A stretch of 34,526 bases of DNA from Pseudomonas maioricensis (GTDB taxonomy: Bacteria > Pseudomonadota > Gammaproteobacteria > Pseudomonadales > Pseudomonadaceae), in NCBI RefSeq assembly GCF_022790535.1, contig NZ_LOHG01000022.1, forward strand, positions 1 through 34,526. Reading direction: 5' to 3'. Of the stretch, positions 1 to 7,548 are shown in pieces (within the stretch, counting starts at the first letter, position 1; each line of letters starts with the position of its first letter). A program made the translations under genes and the position numbers. The notes under the pieces were generated by a model. The model saw nothing but the letters and a program-made list of their open reading frames with translations, searched no databases and was not told where the DNA came from.

Positions 1-74
1 AGAGAGGCCGTCAACCCCTATTTCCAACTTTCAATAAAAACACTGCTATCCAGCTACCTATATAAGAAGAACCT

Positions 75-107
75 TGGAGGGTGCGCATTATATTGCGCAA
101 CTCTCCA
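75..107. promoter_or_regulatory. Inverted repeat upstream of rhtA
   Basis: An imperfect dyad: the left arm is TGGAGGGTGCGCA (75-87), the spacer is TTATAT (88-93), and the right arm is TGCGCAACTCTCCA (94-107). The arms differ by one substitution and one inserted base. It lies 57 bases before the rhtA start, so it could be an operator or a hairpin in the leader. There is no T-run, so it is not an obvious terminator. The bound regulator is unknown. Confidence 0.4.
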
Positions 108-164
108 TTCTTCAGCATCATATAGCGCTTGCACCAACTGCCCGCTGACTGGAACACCCCCCCA

Positions 165-1052
165 ATGAGCAATAACCTGCGCCCCCTCTCCCACACACTT
201 TTCCCCATTGGACTATTGCTGATTGCCATGGCGTCCATTCAGACAGGGGCGTCGATGGCAAAAACACTGTTCCCTTTAGTAGGAGCACAAGGCACAACCT
301 CTCTCCGGCTGATCTTCGCCAGCGTTATTCTGCTGCTGGTACTTAGGCCTTGGCGTGCCCGATTCACGGCAAAATCACTACGCACGGTCATGTTCTACGG
401 CATCGCACTGGGGGGAATGAATTTCCTCTTCTATATGTCCCTGCGCAGCGTTCCTCTGGGGATAGCCGTGGCGCTTGAATTCACGGGACCACTGGCGGTC
501 GCACTGCTGTCCTCACGCAAGACGCTCGACTTTGTCTGGATCGCACTTGCTGTGACGGGGCTACTCTTGCTGATCCCTACCGGGACAGAAAGCGCGAGCC
601 TGGACATGACTGGCGTAGCCTACGCACTCGGTGCTGGAGTGTGCTGGGCTGGCTACATCTTGTTTGGACAAAAAGCCGGCGAAGACAACGGAATTCAAAC
701 CGCTGCACTGGGCGTACTGATTGCGGCGATATTCATCGCCCCGATTGGTGCGGTGCATGCAGGCTGGGCCCTGTTCGACATAGGACTGATTCCTACAGCC
801 ATTGGCGTAGCCGTCCTGTCCACCGCGCTTCCCTATAGTCTGGAGATGGTTGCACTGACGCGCATGCCTGCCCGAACATTTGGTACGCTAGCCAGTATTG
901 AGCCAGCATTTGGCGCGCTATCCGGCATGTTGTTTCTTCATGAACACCTGGCGCTTACCCAATGGCTCGCCATTGCGGCAATCATCGCCGCATCTGCGGG
1001 CGCAACCCTTACCGCACAGCGCGAACACACACAAATAGTCCCGGCGGACTGA
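165..1052 (+). CDS. rhtA: Threonine/homoserine exporter RhtA (EamA/DMT family)
   Basis: Inner-membrane exporter of the drug/metabolite transporter superfamily; the E. coli family member exports threonine and homoserine. The 295-residue product has the same length as E. coli RhtA and shares long stretches with it as I recall that protein: near the N-terminus MASIQTGASMAKTLFPLVGA, then PLGIAVALEFTGPLAVAL, and in the second half STALPYSLEMVALTRMP. About ten hydrophobic segments form two EamA repeats. An in-frame TTG at 129 would add 12 residues, but the ATG at 165 matches the family N-terminus and is preferred. The gene stands alone, with a dyad at 75-107 upstream. The family assignment is firm; the exact substrate is inferred from the family. 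Confidence 0.93.
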   Translation: MSNNLRPLSHTLFPIGLLLIAMASIQTGASMAKTLFPLVGAQGTTSLRLIFASVILLLVLRPWRARFTAKSLRTVMFYGIALGGMNFLFYMSLRSVPLGIAVALEFTGPLAVALLSSRKTLDFVWIALAVTGLLLLIPTGTESASLDMTGVAYALGAGVCWAGYILFGQKAGEDNGIQTAALGVLIAAIFIAPIGAVHAGWALFDIGLIPTAIGVAVLSTALPYSLEMVALTRMPARTFGTLASIEPAFGALSGMLFLHEHLALTQWLAIAAIIAASAGATLTAQREHTQIVPAD

Positions 1053-1229
1053 GGACTCTTTTGCTCAAATGTGAGATGTCACTAGCATTTGTAACGATGT
1101 TAAGCCATGTTTACGCCATGGCGACGCCCGAGCCTTTAAGGCCACCAGCAGAATGCCAAATCATCTTACTGAGTAATCGTATCCCGGCTGGGCACTGGCA
1201 CTTTGATAAAGGCCAGGGTAAGGAAAGCA

Positions 1230-1526
1230 ATGAAGTACATTTTTATAGCGCTGACAACACTAATAATCACAGGCTGCGCCGCGACTTCCGCCCCCGTAAA
1301 GCAGACCAAGCGGGGGATCCACATCAATTGCTCGGGTCTCTCTTCCTCATGGCAGAGGTGCTACGACACGGCAGCTGATTCCTGCGTTTCGAAGAACTAT
1401 AGAGTCATTGCCAAATCCGGCGACGGCGTGGAGGACCCCGGCGATTACCCCTTTGGTCTGAACCCTGCGGGCTATACCAGCCGCAGCATGATCATCATCT
1501 GCAAGAAGCCGGCAAAGACCGAGTAG
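1230..1526 (+). CDS. Small predicted lipoprotein, unknown function
   Basis: A 98-residue protein I do not recognise beyond its export signal. It starts MKYIFIALTTLIITGCAA, a short lipoprotein signal peptide with an ITGC lipobox, so Cys17 should be lipidated and the protein membrane-anchored in the envelope. The mature part has four further Cys residues (in the motifs INCSG, QRCYD, DSCVS and IICKK), possibly forming two disulfides in the periplasm. The start is the ATG at 1230, behind an AGGAAAG ribosome-binding site; an upstream in-frame ATG at 1203 would spoil the signal peptide. It is convergent with the downstream aminopeptidase, with a GC-rich hairpin between them. Function unknown. Confidence 0.72.
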   Translation: MKYIFIALTTLIITGCAATSAPVKQTKRGIHINCSGLSSSWQRCYDTAADSCVSKNYRVIAKSGDGVEDPGDYPFGLNPAGYTSRSMIIICKKPAKTE

Positions 1527-1535
1527 AAGGCAACA

Positions 1536-1562
1536 TGGCGGGAGCCACCCTCACTCCCGCCA
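1536..1562. terminator. Bidirectional GC-rich hairpin between convergent genes
   Basis: A perfect 9-bp stem, TGGCGGGAG (1536-1544) with CTCCCGCCA (1554-1562), and a 9-nt loop. It sits 10 bases after the lipoprotein stop and 10 bases beyond the end of the convergent aminopeptidase gene. No T-tract follows on either strand, so it is a terminator-like or RNA 3'-end-stabilising hairpin rather than a canonical intrinsic terminator. Confidence 0.5.
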
Positions 1563-1571
1563 CAGATCCGG

Positions 1572-3380
1572 TCAGACGGCGACGGTACGCAACCGCAGCC
1601 ATTCCAGAGCAGTGCCCTGCAACAGCGGGCTCAAACGCTTGTTCACCTCCGCGTGATAGTCGTTCAGCCACATACGCTCGTCCTGCGTCAGCAAATCCAG
1701 TTCGAGGCAGCGCGTGTCAATTGGGCACAATGTCAGCGTTTCGAACCTGAGAAAGTCGCCAAACTCGGTACTCTCTGCCTCGCGATTGATCACCAGATTC
1801 TCGATCCGCACTCCCCAGCGGCCCGGACGATAAGTACCTGGCTCAATAGACGTGATCATCCCTGGCAACATCGCCGTTTGGGGCGTAGCTGGCGCCTGAT
1901 AGGCAATGACTTGCGGCCCTTCATGGACGTTCAGGAAGTAGCCGACACCGTGCCCGGTGCCATGCCCATAATTCACACCCTCAGACCAGATAGGTGCCCG
2001 GGCAATTGCATCGAGTAGCGGCGACAGAATGCCTTTGGGGAAATGCGTGCGGGACAAGGCGATGAGCCCTTTCAGTACGCGGGTACAGTCGCGTTTTTGC
2101 TCCGCACTGGGCGTACCAACTGGCACCATACGAGTAATGTCAGTGGTGCCGCCCAGATACTGCCCTCCAGAATCAATAAGCAACAGACCATCACCCTCGA
2201 TCTGCGCGTACTCTTGCGGCGTTGCACGGTAATGCGGCATTGCCCCATTGCCATTGAAACCCGCGATCGTCGCGAAGCTTGGACAGATATAGCCCGGACG
2301 ACGCTGCCGAGCCTGCCCCAGTTTTTCGTCGATGGTCAGTTCACTGACAGCATCATGCCCCAACGCCGAATCCAGCCAGGAGAAAAACTCACACAGTGCC
2401 GCGCCGTCTTGTTCCATTGCCTGACGAATGTGCGCGGTATCAGCCTCGCTTTTCTGGGATTTGAACAGCGTGGTTGGGTTCAGCCCTTCCACTAGCGTGA
2501 CTTCTGCGTCCAGATAATCCAGCAGACCACAGGTTACCCGGGCGGGATCAACCAGCAGACGCGCGTCTTTCGGAACCTCACGCAGCGCCGCGCCGATCTG
2601 GGTGTACTCCAGCAAAGTAACGCCGTCCTGCTCGAGGCTGAGTCTCACACCGGCACTCAACTTGCTCGAGTCAACGAACAGGGTGACGCTGTTTGGCCCG
2701 ATCAAGGCAAAGGAAATGAACACCGGATTGTAGGAAACATCGGAGCCGCGCAGATTGAACAGCCAGGCAATGTCATCAAGCGTGGCAATAAAATGCCAAT
2801 CCGCACCTCGCTCTGCGATCACCTGACGCAAACGAGCCAGCTTTTCGACACGCCTTACGGAAGCCTGAGGGGGTAGATGCTCGAAAACCTGACTGACGGG
2901 CAACGCAGGACGATCAGCCCATAGCTCGGTCAGCAAATCCAGATCAGTGCGCAGCCTTGCACCACGATCATAGAGCTTGCTCGCCAGCGTCCGGGAAGAG
3001 GCAACCGCCAACACTGCGCCGTCGACAGCGACCACAGTCTCGGCACTCGCTTGATCAGCAAGCCACTCCAAAGGCCCCTGCTGCCCTGGCTGGAGCTTGA
3101 CCAGCTCAATGCCGCTACCTGCCAGCTCTTTAGTGGCCTGCTCCCAATAACGACTGTCAGCCCACAAACCGGCGAAGTCCTGAGTGACAATCAACGTCCC
3201 CACTGAGCCATGGAAACCCGACAGCCATTGACGCCCTTGCCAATAGCCAGGCAAATACTCGGAAAGGTGTGGGTCAGCCGATGGGACCAGATAAGCATCG
3301 ATACGCTCGCGGCTCATCAGGGCCCGTGCCTGCGTCAAACGTTGCGCGACCGTTGCACCGGGGTTCGATTGCGTACTCAT
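1572..3380 (-). CDS. X-Pro aminopeptidase (M24B peptidase, long type)
   Basis: Cytosolic metallopeptidase removing N-terminal residues that precede proline. At 602 residues it is the long, three-domain aminopeptidase P type (creatinase-like N-terminal domain, second domain, C-terminal pita-bread fold), not the ~440-residue E. coli PepP form. The M24 dinuclear metal site is visible: Asp403 in LLIDSGGQY and Asp414 in GGTTDITR, the His in GHGTGHGVGYF, and Glu residues in SIEPGTY and VRIENLV. The start at 3380 follows AGGAGAACC; a longer reading to 3452 has no ribosome-binding site and an implausible N-terminus. It lies 58 bases downstream of the cysteine desulfurase gene on the same strand and may be co-transcribed with it. 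Confidence 0.93.
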   Translation of the reverse strand: MSTQSNPGATVAQRLTQARALMSRERIDAYLVPSADPHLSEYLPGYWQGRQWLSGFHGSVGTLIVTQDFAGLWADSRYWEQATKELAGSGIELVKLQPGQQGPLEWLADQASAETVVAVDGAVLAVASSRTLASKLYDRGARLRTDLDLLTELWADRPALPVSQVFEHLPPQASVRRVEKLARLRQVIAERGADWHFIATLDDIAWLFNLRGSDVSYNPVFISFALIGPNSVTLFVDSSKLSAGVRLSLEQDGVTLLEYTQIGAALREVPKDARLLVDPARVTCGLLDYLDAEVTLVEGLNPTTLFKSQKSEADTAHIRQAMEQDGAALCEFFSWLDSALGHDAVSELTIDEKLGQARQRRPGYICPSFATIAGFNGNGAMPHYRATPQEYAQIEGDGLLLIDSGGQYLGGTTDITRMVPVGTPSAEQKRDCTRVLKGLIALSRTHFPKGILSPLLDAIARAPIWSEGVNYGHGTGHGVGYFLNVHEGPQVIAYQAPATPQTAMLPGMITSIEPGTYRPGRWGVRIENLVINREAESTEFGDFLRFETLTLCPIDTRCLELDLLTQDERMWLNDYHAEVNKRLSPLLQGTALEWLRLRTVAV

Positions 3381-3438
3381 TGGTTCTCCTGCTGACCCGA
3401 AAAATTTTATTCTCTGCGGGCAGATAATGGAGCACCAA

Positions 3439-4617
3439 TCAGGACTGAGCAACCGCCCAGAAAGCAGGCTGGACCCGGGCAGCCCTGATCAGCGCGGCGG
3501 CACGCTCGATTTCTTCTTCGGAAGTAAAGCGCCCGAGGCTCAATCGGATGGTCTGACTTGCGGCCTTGGCATCATGACCCAGCGCCAGCAAAACATGCGA
3601 AGGGGTATTTTTTGCCGAGTTGCAGGCAGATGTGGAAGAGAAAGCCAGGCCGTTGCCCAAAGCGGCAATATCGAGATCGTTGTCACCAAAAGTCAGGCTC
3701 AACGTATGAGGAATTCGCTGGAGCGGATCTCCGTTAATACGCAAACCGGAGATATCGGCCAGCCGTGTACATAACAGCTGGTTCAAATGACGAATATGAG
3801 CCGTCTCCTCCTCGAACAGCGTTTGCGCCAGCGCAAATGCCGCGCCCATGCCAGCAATCTGGTGAGTCGCCAGGGTGCCTGAGCGCAGACCGCTCTCATG
3901 TCCACCGCCGTGGATCTGCGCCTCTACCCGCCGCTCCGCTCCAGGCCCCACATAAAGAGCACCAATACCTTTAGGGCCATAGACCTTGTGTGCCGAGAAC
4001 GACATCAGATCCACATCCAGTTCGCCCAGATCAATCCTGACCTTGCCCGCTCCCTGAGCAGCATCGACATGGAACAGAGCCCCGTGCTCGCGCACATGCT
4101 TGCCGATTTGCGCAATATCGTTAAGCGTGCCCAGTTCGTTGTTGACGAGCATCAATGAGACCAGAAAGGTGTCCTCACGCAGCGCAGCAACCACTGCCTC
4201 CGGGGAGATCAAACCATTGGCGTCAGGCGCCAAAAACGTCACATCAACACCCGCTATCTGCAGTTGATCCGCCGTATCAAGGATCGCCTTGTGTTCGATC
4301 TGACTGGTAATAATGTGGCCAGCTGTGCGCCCGCTCCGTTCTGAATGGCCTTGCGCGACACCCTTCAGTGCCAGGTTGTTCGATTCGGTGGCACCCGAAG
4401 TCCAGATGATCTGCTCTGGCCGTGCCCCGACCAGATCGGCAACCTGCTGGCGTGCGATATCTACAACGGATCTGGCCTCGCGACCGAAGGCATGAGAGTT
4501 GGACGCCGGGTTACCAAAAGTGCCTGACCTGCCCAGGCATTGCACCATGACTTCAATGACACGCTCATCAACGGGAGTGGTAGCAGCGTAGTCAAAATAC
4601 AGCGCAAGATTTTTCAT
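3439..4617 (-). CDS. iscS: Cysteine desulfurase (IscS/NifS family, class V aminotransferase)
   Basis: PLP enzyme converting cysteine to alanine plus a protein-bound persulfide for Fe-S cluster or thiocofactor assembly. At 392 residues it has the normal length. Visible motifs: YFDYAATTP near the N-terminus, SGATESNN (74-81), His109, Asp185 in HVDAAQ, Lys211 in SFSAHKVYGPKG (PLP Schiff base), and Cys332 in the loop SSTSACNSAKNTPSHVL, which is group I IscS-like. The start at 4617 follows AAGGTGA. No iscR, iscU, iscA or hscBA lies next to it, so this is a stand-alone copy. It may be a second desulfurase rather than the one in the main isc operon, so the gene name is by similarity only. The long upstream gap is AT-rich around 4740-4800, which suits its promoter. 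Confidence 0.88.
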   Translation of the reverse strand: MKNLALYFDYAATTPVDERVIEVMVQCLGRSGTFGNPASNSHAFGREARSVVDIARQQVADLVGARPEQIIWTSGATESNNLALKGVAQGHSERSGRTAGHIITSQIEHKAILDTADQLQIAGVDVTFLAPDANGLISPEAVVAALREDTFLVSLMLVNNELGTLNDIAQIGKHVREHGALFHVDAAQGAGKVRIDLGELDVDLMSFSAHKVYGPKGIGALYVGPGAERRVEAQIHGGGHESGLRSGTLATHQIAGMGAAFALAQTLFEEETAHIRHLNQLLCTRLADISGLRINGDPLQRIPHTLSLTFGDNDLDIAALGNGLAFSSTSACNSAKNTPSHVLLALGHDAKAASQTIRLSLGRFTSEEEIERAAALIRAARVQPAFWAVAQS

Positions 4618-5037
4618 GAGATCACCTTGAAATGCGCAGCCCGGAAGGCCGGACTGTTTGCGTAATGCGAGCCGCGCTATCTGCGACATTCGGTTCCGAA
4701 TCCTGCAGACAATGATGCACCATCCTGCATAGACCAAAAAGTAATCAATTATTATTTAGATATTCTATTTTTGAATATAAAGACATCGCGACGAAACGGT
4801 TTGATGATATACGCACGATTCATGCCCAACAGCATACCCTTCCCTCTTAATATTACGAGGATGCCCTGAACGCGTTATTGCATCCCCCAGCGCCGAATTC
4901 TTTTTACCTGCTTTCAACTGGCTTGAAATAGAGCCTCTGCTCACTGGGACGGCGCTGACTTTATTCCCCCAAAGCTTATTTTATTTCTGTCTTTAACGAC
5001 TAACTTCTGACGCTAAAAAAGCGGCGACCTACATTCA

Positions 5038-5063
5038 TTACACTGTGTTTAAACAAAGTGTAA
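5038..5063. promoter_or_regulatory. 26-bp near-perfect palindrome
   Basis: The arms are TTACACTGTGTTT and AAACAAAGTGTAA, matching at 12 of 13 positions with no spacer. It is either an operator for a dimeric regulator or the stem of a transcript that ends at the terminator 18 bases further on. It lies about 130 bases upstream of the putative exopolysaccharide promoter. Confidence 0.4.
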
Positions 5064-5080
5064 GAGCGCCCAAAAACCGT

Positions 5081-5114
5081 CATCGCACCGAAGCAGTGCA
5101 TGCGATGTTTTTTT
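5081..5114 (+). terminator. Strong intrinsic terminator with no upstream gene on its strand
   Basis: CATCGCA (5081-5087) pairs perfectly with TGCGATG (5101-5107), with a 13-nt loop, and is followed by seven Ts (5108-5114). On the plus strand this is a textbook rho-independent terminator. It either ends an unannotated transcript or insulates the exopolysaccharide operon from readthrough. Confidence 0.7.
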
Positions 5115-5191
5115 GACTCCTTTAAAAACAACAGGTTAGGCAACATTAAAAACCGCTTATCAAAAATTTAACAGAATGTTGACGAAATAAT

Positions 5192-5222
5192 TTGACAGAA
5201 AGCCCGACGCCAACGATATATA
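5192..5222 (+). promoter_or_regulatory. Putative sigma-70 promoter of the exopolysaccharide operon
   Basis: An exact TTGACA (5192-5197) is followed 17 bases later by GATATA (5215-5220); TATATA is available at 19-base spacing (5217-5222). The -10 match is imperfect. Initiation near 5229 would give a leader of about 365 nt and place both ops copies in transcribed RNA, about 170 and 270 nt from the start, as RfaH control requires. This is inferred from consensus only. Confidence 0.45.
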
Positions 5223-5249
5223 TGCGTGTCAGACATTTCCTAGCTCGTG

Positions 5250-5343
5250 CAGCGTTGCCAAAGAGCAATGCGCTGGAATTGTCGAGCCGACACATCTCTT
5301 AATTGCCTCATGTTAGTTATTTGCACGGCGCATTCCTGCGCCG
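5250..5343 (+). other. Structured leader: three hairpins
   Basis: Three hairpins lie between the putative promoter and the first ops copy. CAGCG..TTGC pairs with GCAA..CGCTG (5250-5275), TGTCG with CGACA (5280-5292), and CGGCGCA with TGCGCCG around a TTCC tetraloop (5326-5343). None is followed by a T-run, so they look like leader RNA structure rather than intrinsic terminators. There is no ORF with a ribosome-binding site here. Confidence 0.4.
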
Positions 5344-5396
5344 GTGGCCGTCCTTTGATTAACAGAAAATCGCTCAACTGCTGAACGTAGTCGAGG

Positions 5397-5408
5397 GGCG
5401 GTAGCGTG
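5397..5408 (+). promoter_or_regulatory. ops element, copy 1 (RfaH recruitment and pause site)
   Basis: GGCGGTAGCGTG matches the established ops core (GGCGGTAG, C/T, N, T) exactly, with an extra G on each side. The ops element in the non-template strand pauses RNA polymerase and recruits RfaH. It is 197 bases upstream of the first gene of a cluster that encodes an RfaH paralogue. Immediately downstream, CGTGGC (5405-5410) can pair with GCCACG (5422-5427). Confidence 0.8.
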
Positions 5409-5495
5409 GCCTGCAAACTGCGCCACGTATTGATTAGTTAATCAGATACCTGCAATGCGCTGTTGAAGTTGCCACGTACTGGATCAGCGGATTCG

Positions 5496-5507
5496 GGCGG
5501 TAGCGTG
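5496..5507 (+). promoter_or_regulatory. ops element, copy 2
   Basis: A second exact GGCGGTAGCGTG, 99 bases after the first and 98 bases before the first gene's ATG. The two copies share 14 identical bases (5396-5409 and 5495-5508). Flanking sequence is otherwise different, apart from GCCACGTA, which occurs at 5422-5429 and again near 5471. Two copies in one leader are unusual, since the E. coli operons I know carry one. Confidence 0.78.
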
Positions 5508-5593
5508 GATGAACGTCCAGAACAGTTGACGCCCCCCGGCCAGCCGCCTGGTTTTCGCTCAGCGATCTCCACTTCAATATCAAGGATTGATTG

Positions 5594-6388
5594 ATGCCAT
5601 CTTCATTTGCCATGGACCCGCAGCGGATCAAGCAAATCACCGAGCAGATCGACGCTCAGGGTTTCAGCCAGATAAGCGGAGCCCTCGACGCCAACGAACT
5701 GCAGTTGATACGCGCCTACACCGAAACGCAGGCCGGGCTGCATCAAGGCGAATACTTTGCTCACCACGGTGAGAAGTTGCTCTCGCAAAGCCCCTTGGCA
5801 GCACTGTGGGATTCTGGTGACTTCCGGCAAATGCTGGCCAGCCTTTATCACTCCGCCACCGGCGTAGAGTCAGCCAGCCTGCAGATTTTCCCGGTATTGC
5901 GCTGTGTTCAGGGCAATCAGGGCCGTCGTGAATCCAACTGCTTTCATTTCGACGCCAGCCTGGTAACGGTCCTGGTACCGGTGTTCATCCCTACGGAAGG
6001 AGATGAGCGAGGTGACCTGATGCTGTTTCCCAACCTGCGCAACGTGCGACGCAACGCGATATTCAATGCCATTGAAAAAGCCCTGGTGCAAAACCCCTTC
6101 AGCCGCAAGTTGCTGGTCATGGCTATCGAGCGGGGCTGGCTGAAGCCCGAAACACTGACGCTCAAACCCGGCGACATCTACGTGTTCTGGGGCTACCGAA
6201 CTCTCCACGCCAATAAGCCGTGTGGCCCAAACGTTACCCGGGCGACAGCCATCTTCCATTTTGGTGACCCGCATGCAGGCAGCCTGACTACCCGGCTGAT
6301 CCTGCAGATCAATCAGCGTCGTGCCCGACGCGCCAGCCGCAAGGCAGGTAATCGCTCATCAGAAGTAACACCCGGCAAATCGCTCTGA
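5594..6388 (+). CDS. Phytanoyl-CoA dioxygenase (PhyH)-like Fe(II)/2-oxoglutarate oxygenase
   Basis: First gene of the exopolysaccharide cluster, 264 residues. The double-stranded beta-helix signature is present: His118-Phe-Asp120 in NCFHFDAS, a distal His205 in RTLHANKP, and Arg216 in NVTRATAIFHF as likely 2-oxoglutarate ligand. The iron triad is therefore intact and an active hydroxylase or oxidative tailoring enzyme is plausible. Its substrate is not known; from context it may act on a sugar, an acyl substituent or a lipid-linked intermediate. The ATG at 5594 follows AAGGA at good spacing; a TTG directly before it is a less likely start. No signal peptide is visible, so it should be cytosolic. 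It lies 33 bases upstream of the aminotransferase gene. Confidence 0.75.
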   Translation: MPSSFAMDPQRIKQITEQIDAQGFSQISGALDANELQLIRAYTETQAGLHQGEYFAHHGEKLLSQSPLAALWDSGDFRQMLASLYHSATGVESASLQIFPVLRCVQGNQGRRESNCFHFDASLVTVLVPVFIPTEGDERGDLMLFPNLRNVRRNAIFNAIEKALVQNPFSRKLLVMAIERGWLKPETLTLKPGDIYVFWGYRTLHANKPCGPNVTRATAIFHFGDPHAGSLTTRLILQINQRRARRASRKAGNRSSEVTPGKSL

Positions 6389-6421
6389 CCCCTGCGTTAA
6401 ACGTCAAACATGGAGGCTTCG

Positions 6422-7543
6422 ATGATCAACGTCACTAAAACCTATCTGGGCGATATCGGTAAGTTTAAGACTTATGTGGAAGGTATTTATGCCCGCGGCT
6501 GGCTGACTAACCATGGCCCTTTGGTCAATGAACTGGAAGAACGGCTCAAGGATTATCTGGGCGTAAAACATATCATTCTGACCAACAACGGTACGTTGGC
6601 GCTGCAAGTGGCTTATCGCGCACTGAAGCTGAGCGGCAGTGCAGTCACCACCCCGTTCAGCTTCGTCGCCACCAGCAGTTCACTGCAGTGGGAAGGCATA
6701 CGGCCGCTGTTCGCTGATATTGATCCCGGCACCTGGAACATCTCACCGGCACACATTGAAAGCCGGATTGAAGCCGACACCACCGCCATTGTCGGCACCC
6801 ATGTGTTCGGCAATCCTTGTGCGGTCGAACATATCGAACAGATAGCCCTCAAGCACAAACTTAAAGTGGTTTACGACGGCGCTCACGCATTTGCCGTGCG
6901 CCATGCGGGTCAATCGGTACTCAACTGGGGCGATGTCAGCACCTTGAGTTTCCATGCGACCAAACTGTTCCACACCATTGAAGGTGGCGCGATCATCACC
7001 AACGATGACGAAATCGCCAAACGCGCCTACCTGCTCTGCAACTTTGGTATTGCGGACGTCGACAAGATTGATGGCATTGGCATTAACGCCAAGCTCAACG
7101 AATTCTCTGCGGCCATGGGGCTGTGCATTCTTGATGACATCGAGAACATTCTCGAAGAACGCGCCGAGATCGCCTATCGCTATACCTCGCGACTGGAAAA
7201 TTATCTGGACCTGCAACAGACCCAGCCCGATAGCCAGCTCAACCATAGCTACTACCCGGTTGCCCTGCGCGACGAACAACAACTGCTGCGAGTGCGCACT
7301 GCACTGAATCAACGGAATATCAACCCGCGCCGGTACTTCTACCCATCACTGGATACGCTTGAGTATCTCCAGCCTCAGGTTCCACAACCCGAGTCCCGTG
7401 CATTAAGCGAGCGCGTGATGTGTCTGCCGATTTACCCCGGCTTGCAGAAAAGTGATCAGGAAAAGGTCATCGGTACCCTGATCGAAGAGTGCAGTGTCAG
7501 CAGCGTGCACTATCGCAGCCCACTGATCGCTCAGGCTATTTAG
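6422..7543 (+). CDS. DegT/DnrJ/EryC1/StrS-family sugar aminotransferase
   Basis: PLP enzyme that aminates a keto-sugar nucleotide, usually with glutamate as donor, to make a building block such as a 3- or 4-amino-deoxy sugar. 373 residues, normal for the family. Visible features: the N-terminal region WLTNHGPLVNELEERL, NNGTLALQ (55-62) for phosphate binding, Asp152 in VVYDGAHAF contacting the PLP ring nitrogen, and Lys181 in SFHATKLFHTIEGG as Schiff-base lysine. The start at 6422 is set by the GGAGG at 6412-6416; an ATG at 6410 overlaps that site and is rejected. No dehydratase or epimerase making its keto-sugar substrate is encoded nearby, so the precursor must come from elsewhere. The exact amino sugar cannot be told. 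Confidence 0.87.
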   Translation: MINVTKTYLGDIGKFKTYVEGIYARGWLTNHGPLVNELEERLKDYLGVKHIILTNNGTLALQVAYRALKLSGSAVTTPFSFVATSSSLQWEGIRPLFADIDPGTWNISPAHIESRIEADTTAIVGTHVFGNPCAVEHIEQIALKHKLKVVYDGAHAFAVRHAGQSVLNWGDVSTLSFHATKLFHTIEGGAIITNDDEIAKRAYLLCNFGIADVDKIDGIGINAKLNEFSAAMGLCILDDIENILEERAEIAYRYTSRLENYLDLQQTQPDSQLNHSYYPVALRDEQQLLRVRTALNQRNINPRRYFYPSLDTLEYLQPQVPQPESRALSERVMCLPIYPGLQKSDQEKVIGTLIEECSVSSVHYRSPLIAQAI

Positions 7544-7548
7544 TCGCC

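Larger units (their letters stand above)
4888..5114 (+). ncRNA. Candidate structured small RNA ending in an intrinsic terminator
   Basis: No ORF is credible here, but structured elements follow one another on the plus strand. CAGCGCCG (4888-4895) pairs with CGGCGCTG (4950-4957) and encloses a TTTCAA/TTGAAA hairpin (4912-4928). Next comes a near-perfect 26-nt palindrome (5038-5063), then a strong hairpin with seven Ts (5081-5114). The terminator faces plus-strand transcription, although the only upstream gene (iscS) points the other way. A non-coding transcript would explain this. The 5' end is unknown; I see no convincing promoter. It could instead be a remnant or an untranslated leader. Confidence 0.35.

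Noticed and set aside
5434..5640. A 68-codon minus-strand frame across the second ops element
   Set aside because: It overlaps the operon leader and the start of the first gene, has no ribosome-binding site, and the region is better explained as leader RNA.
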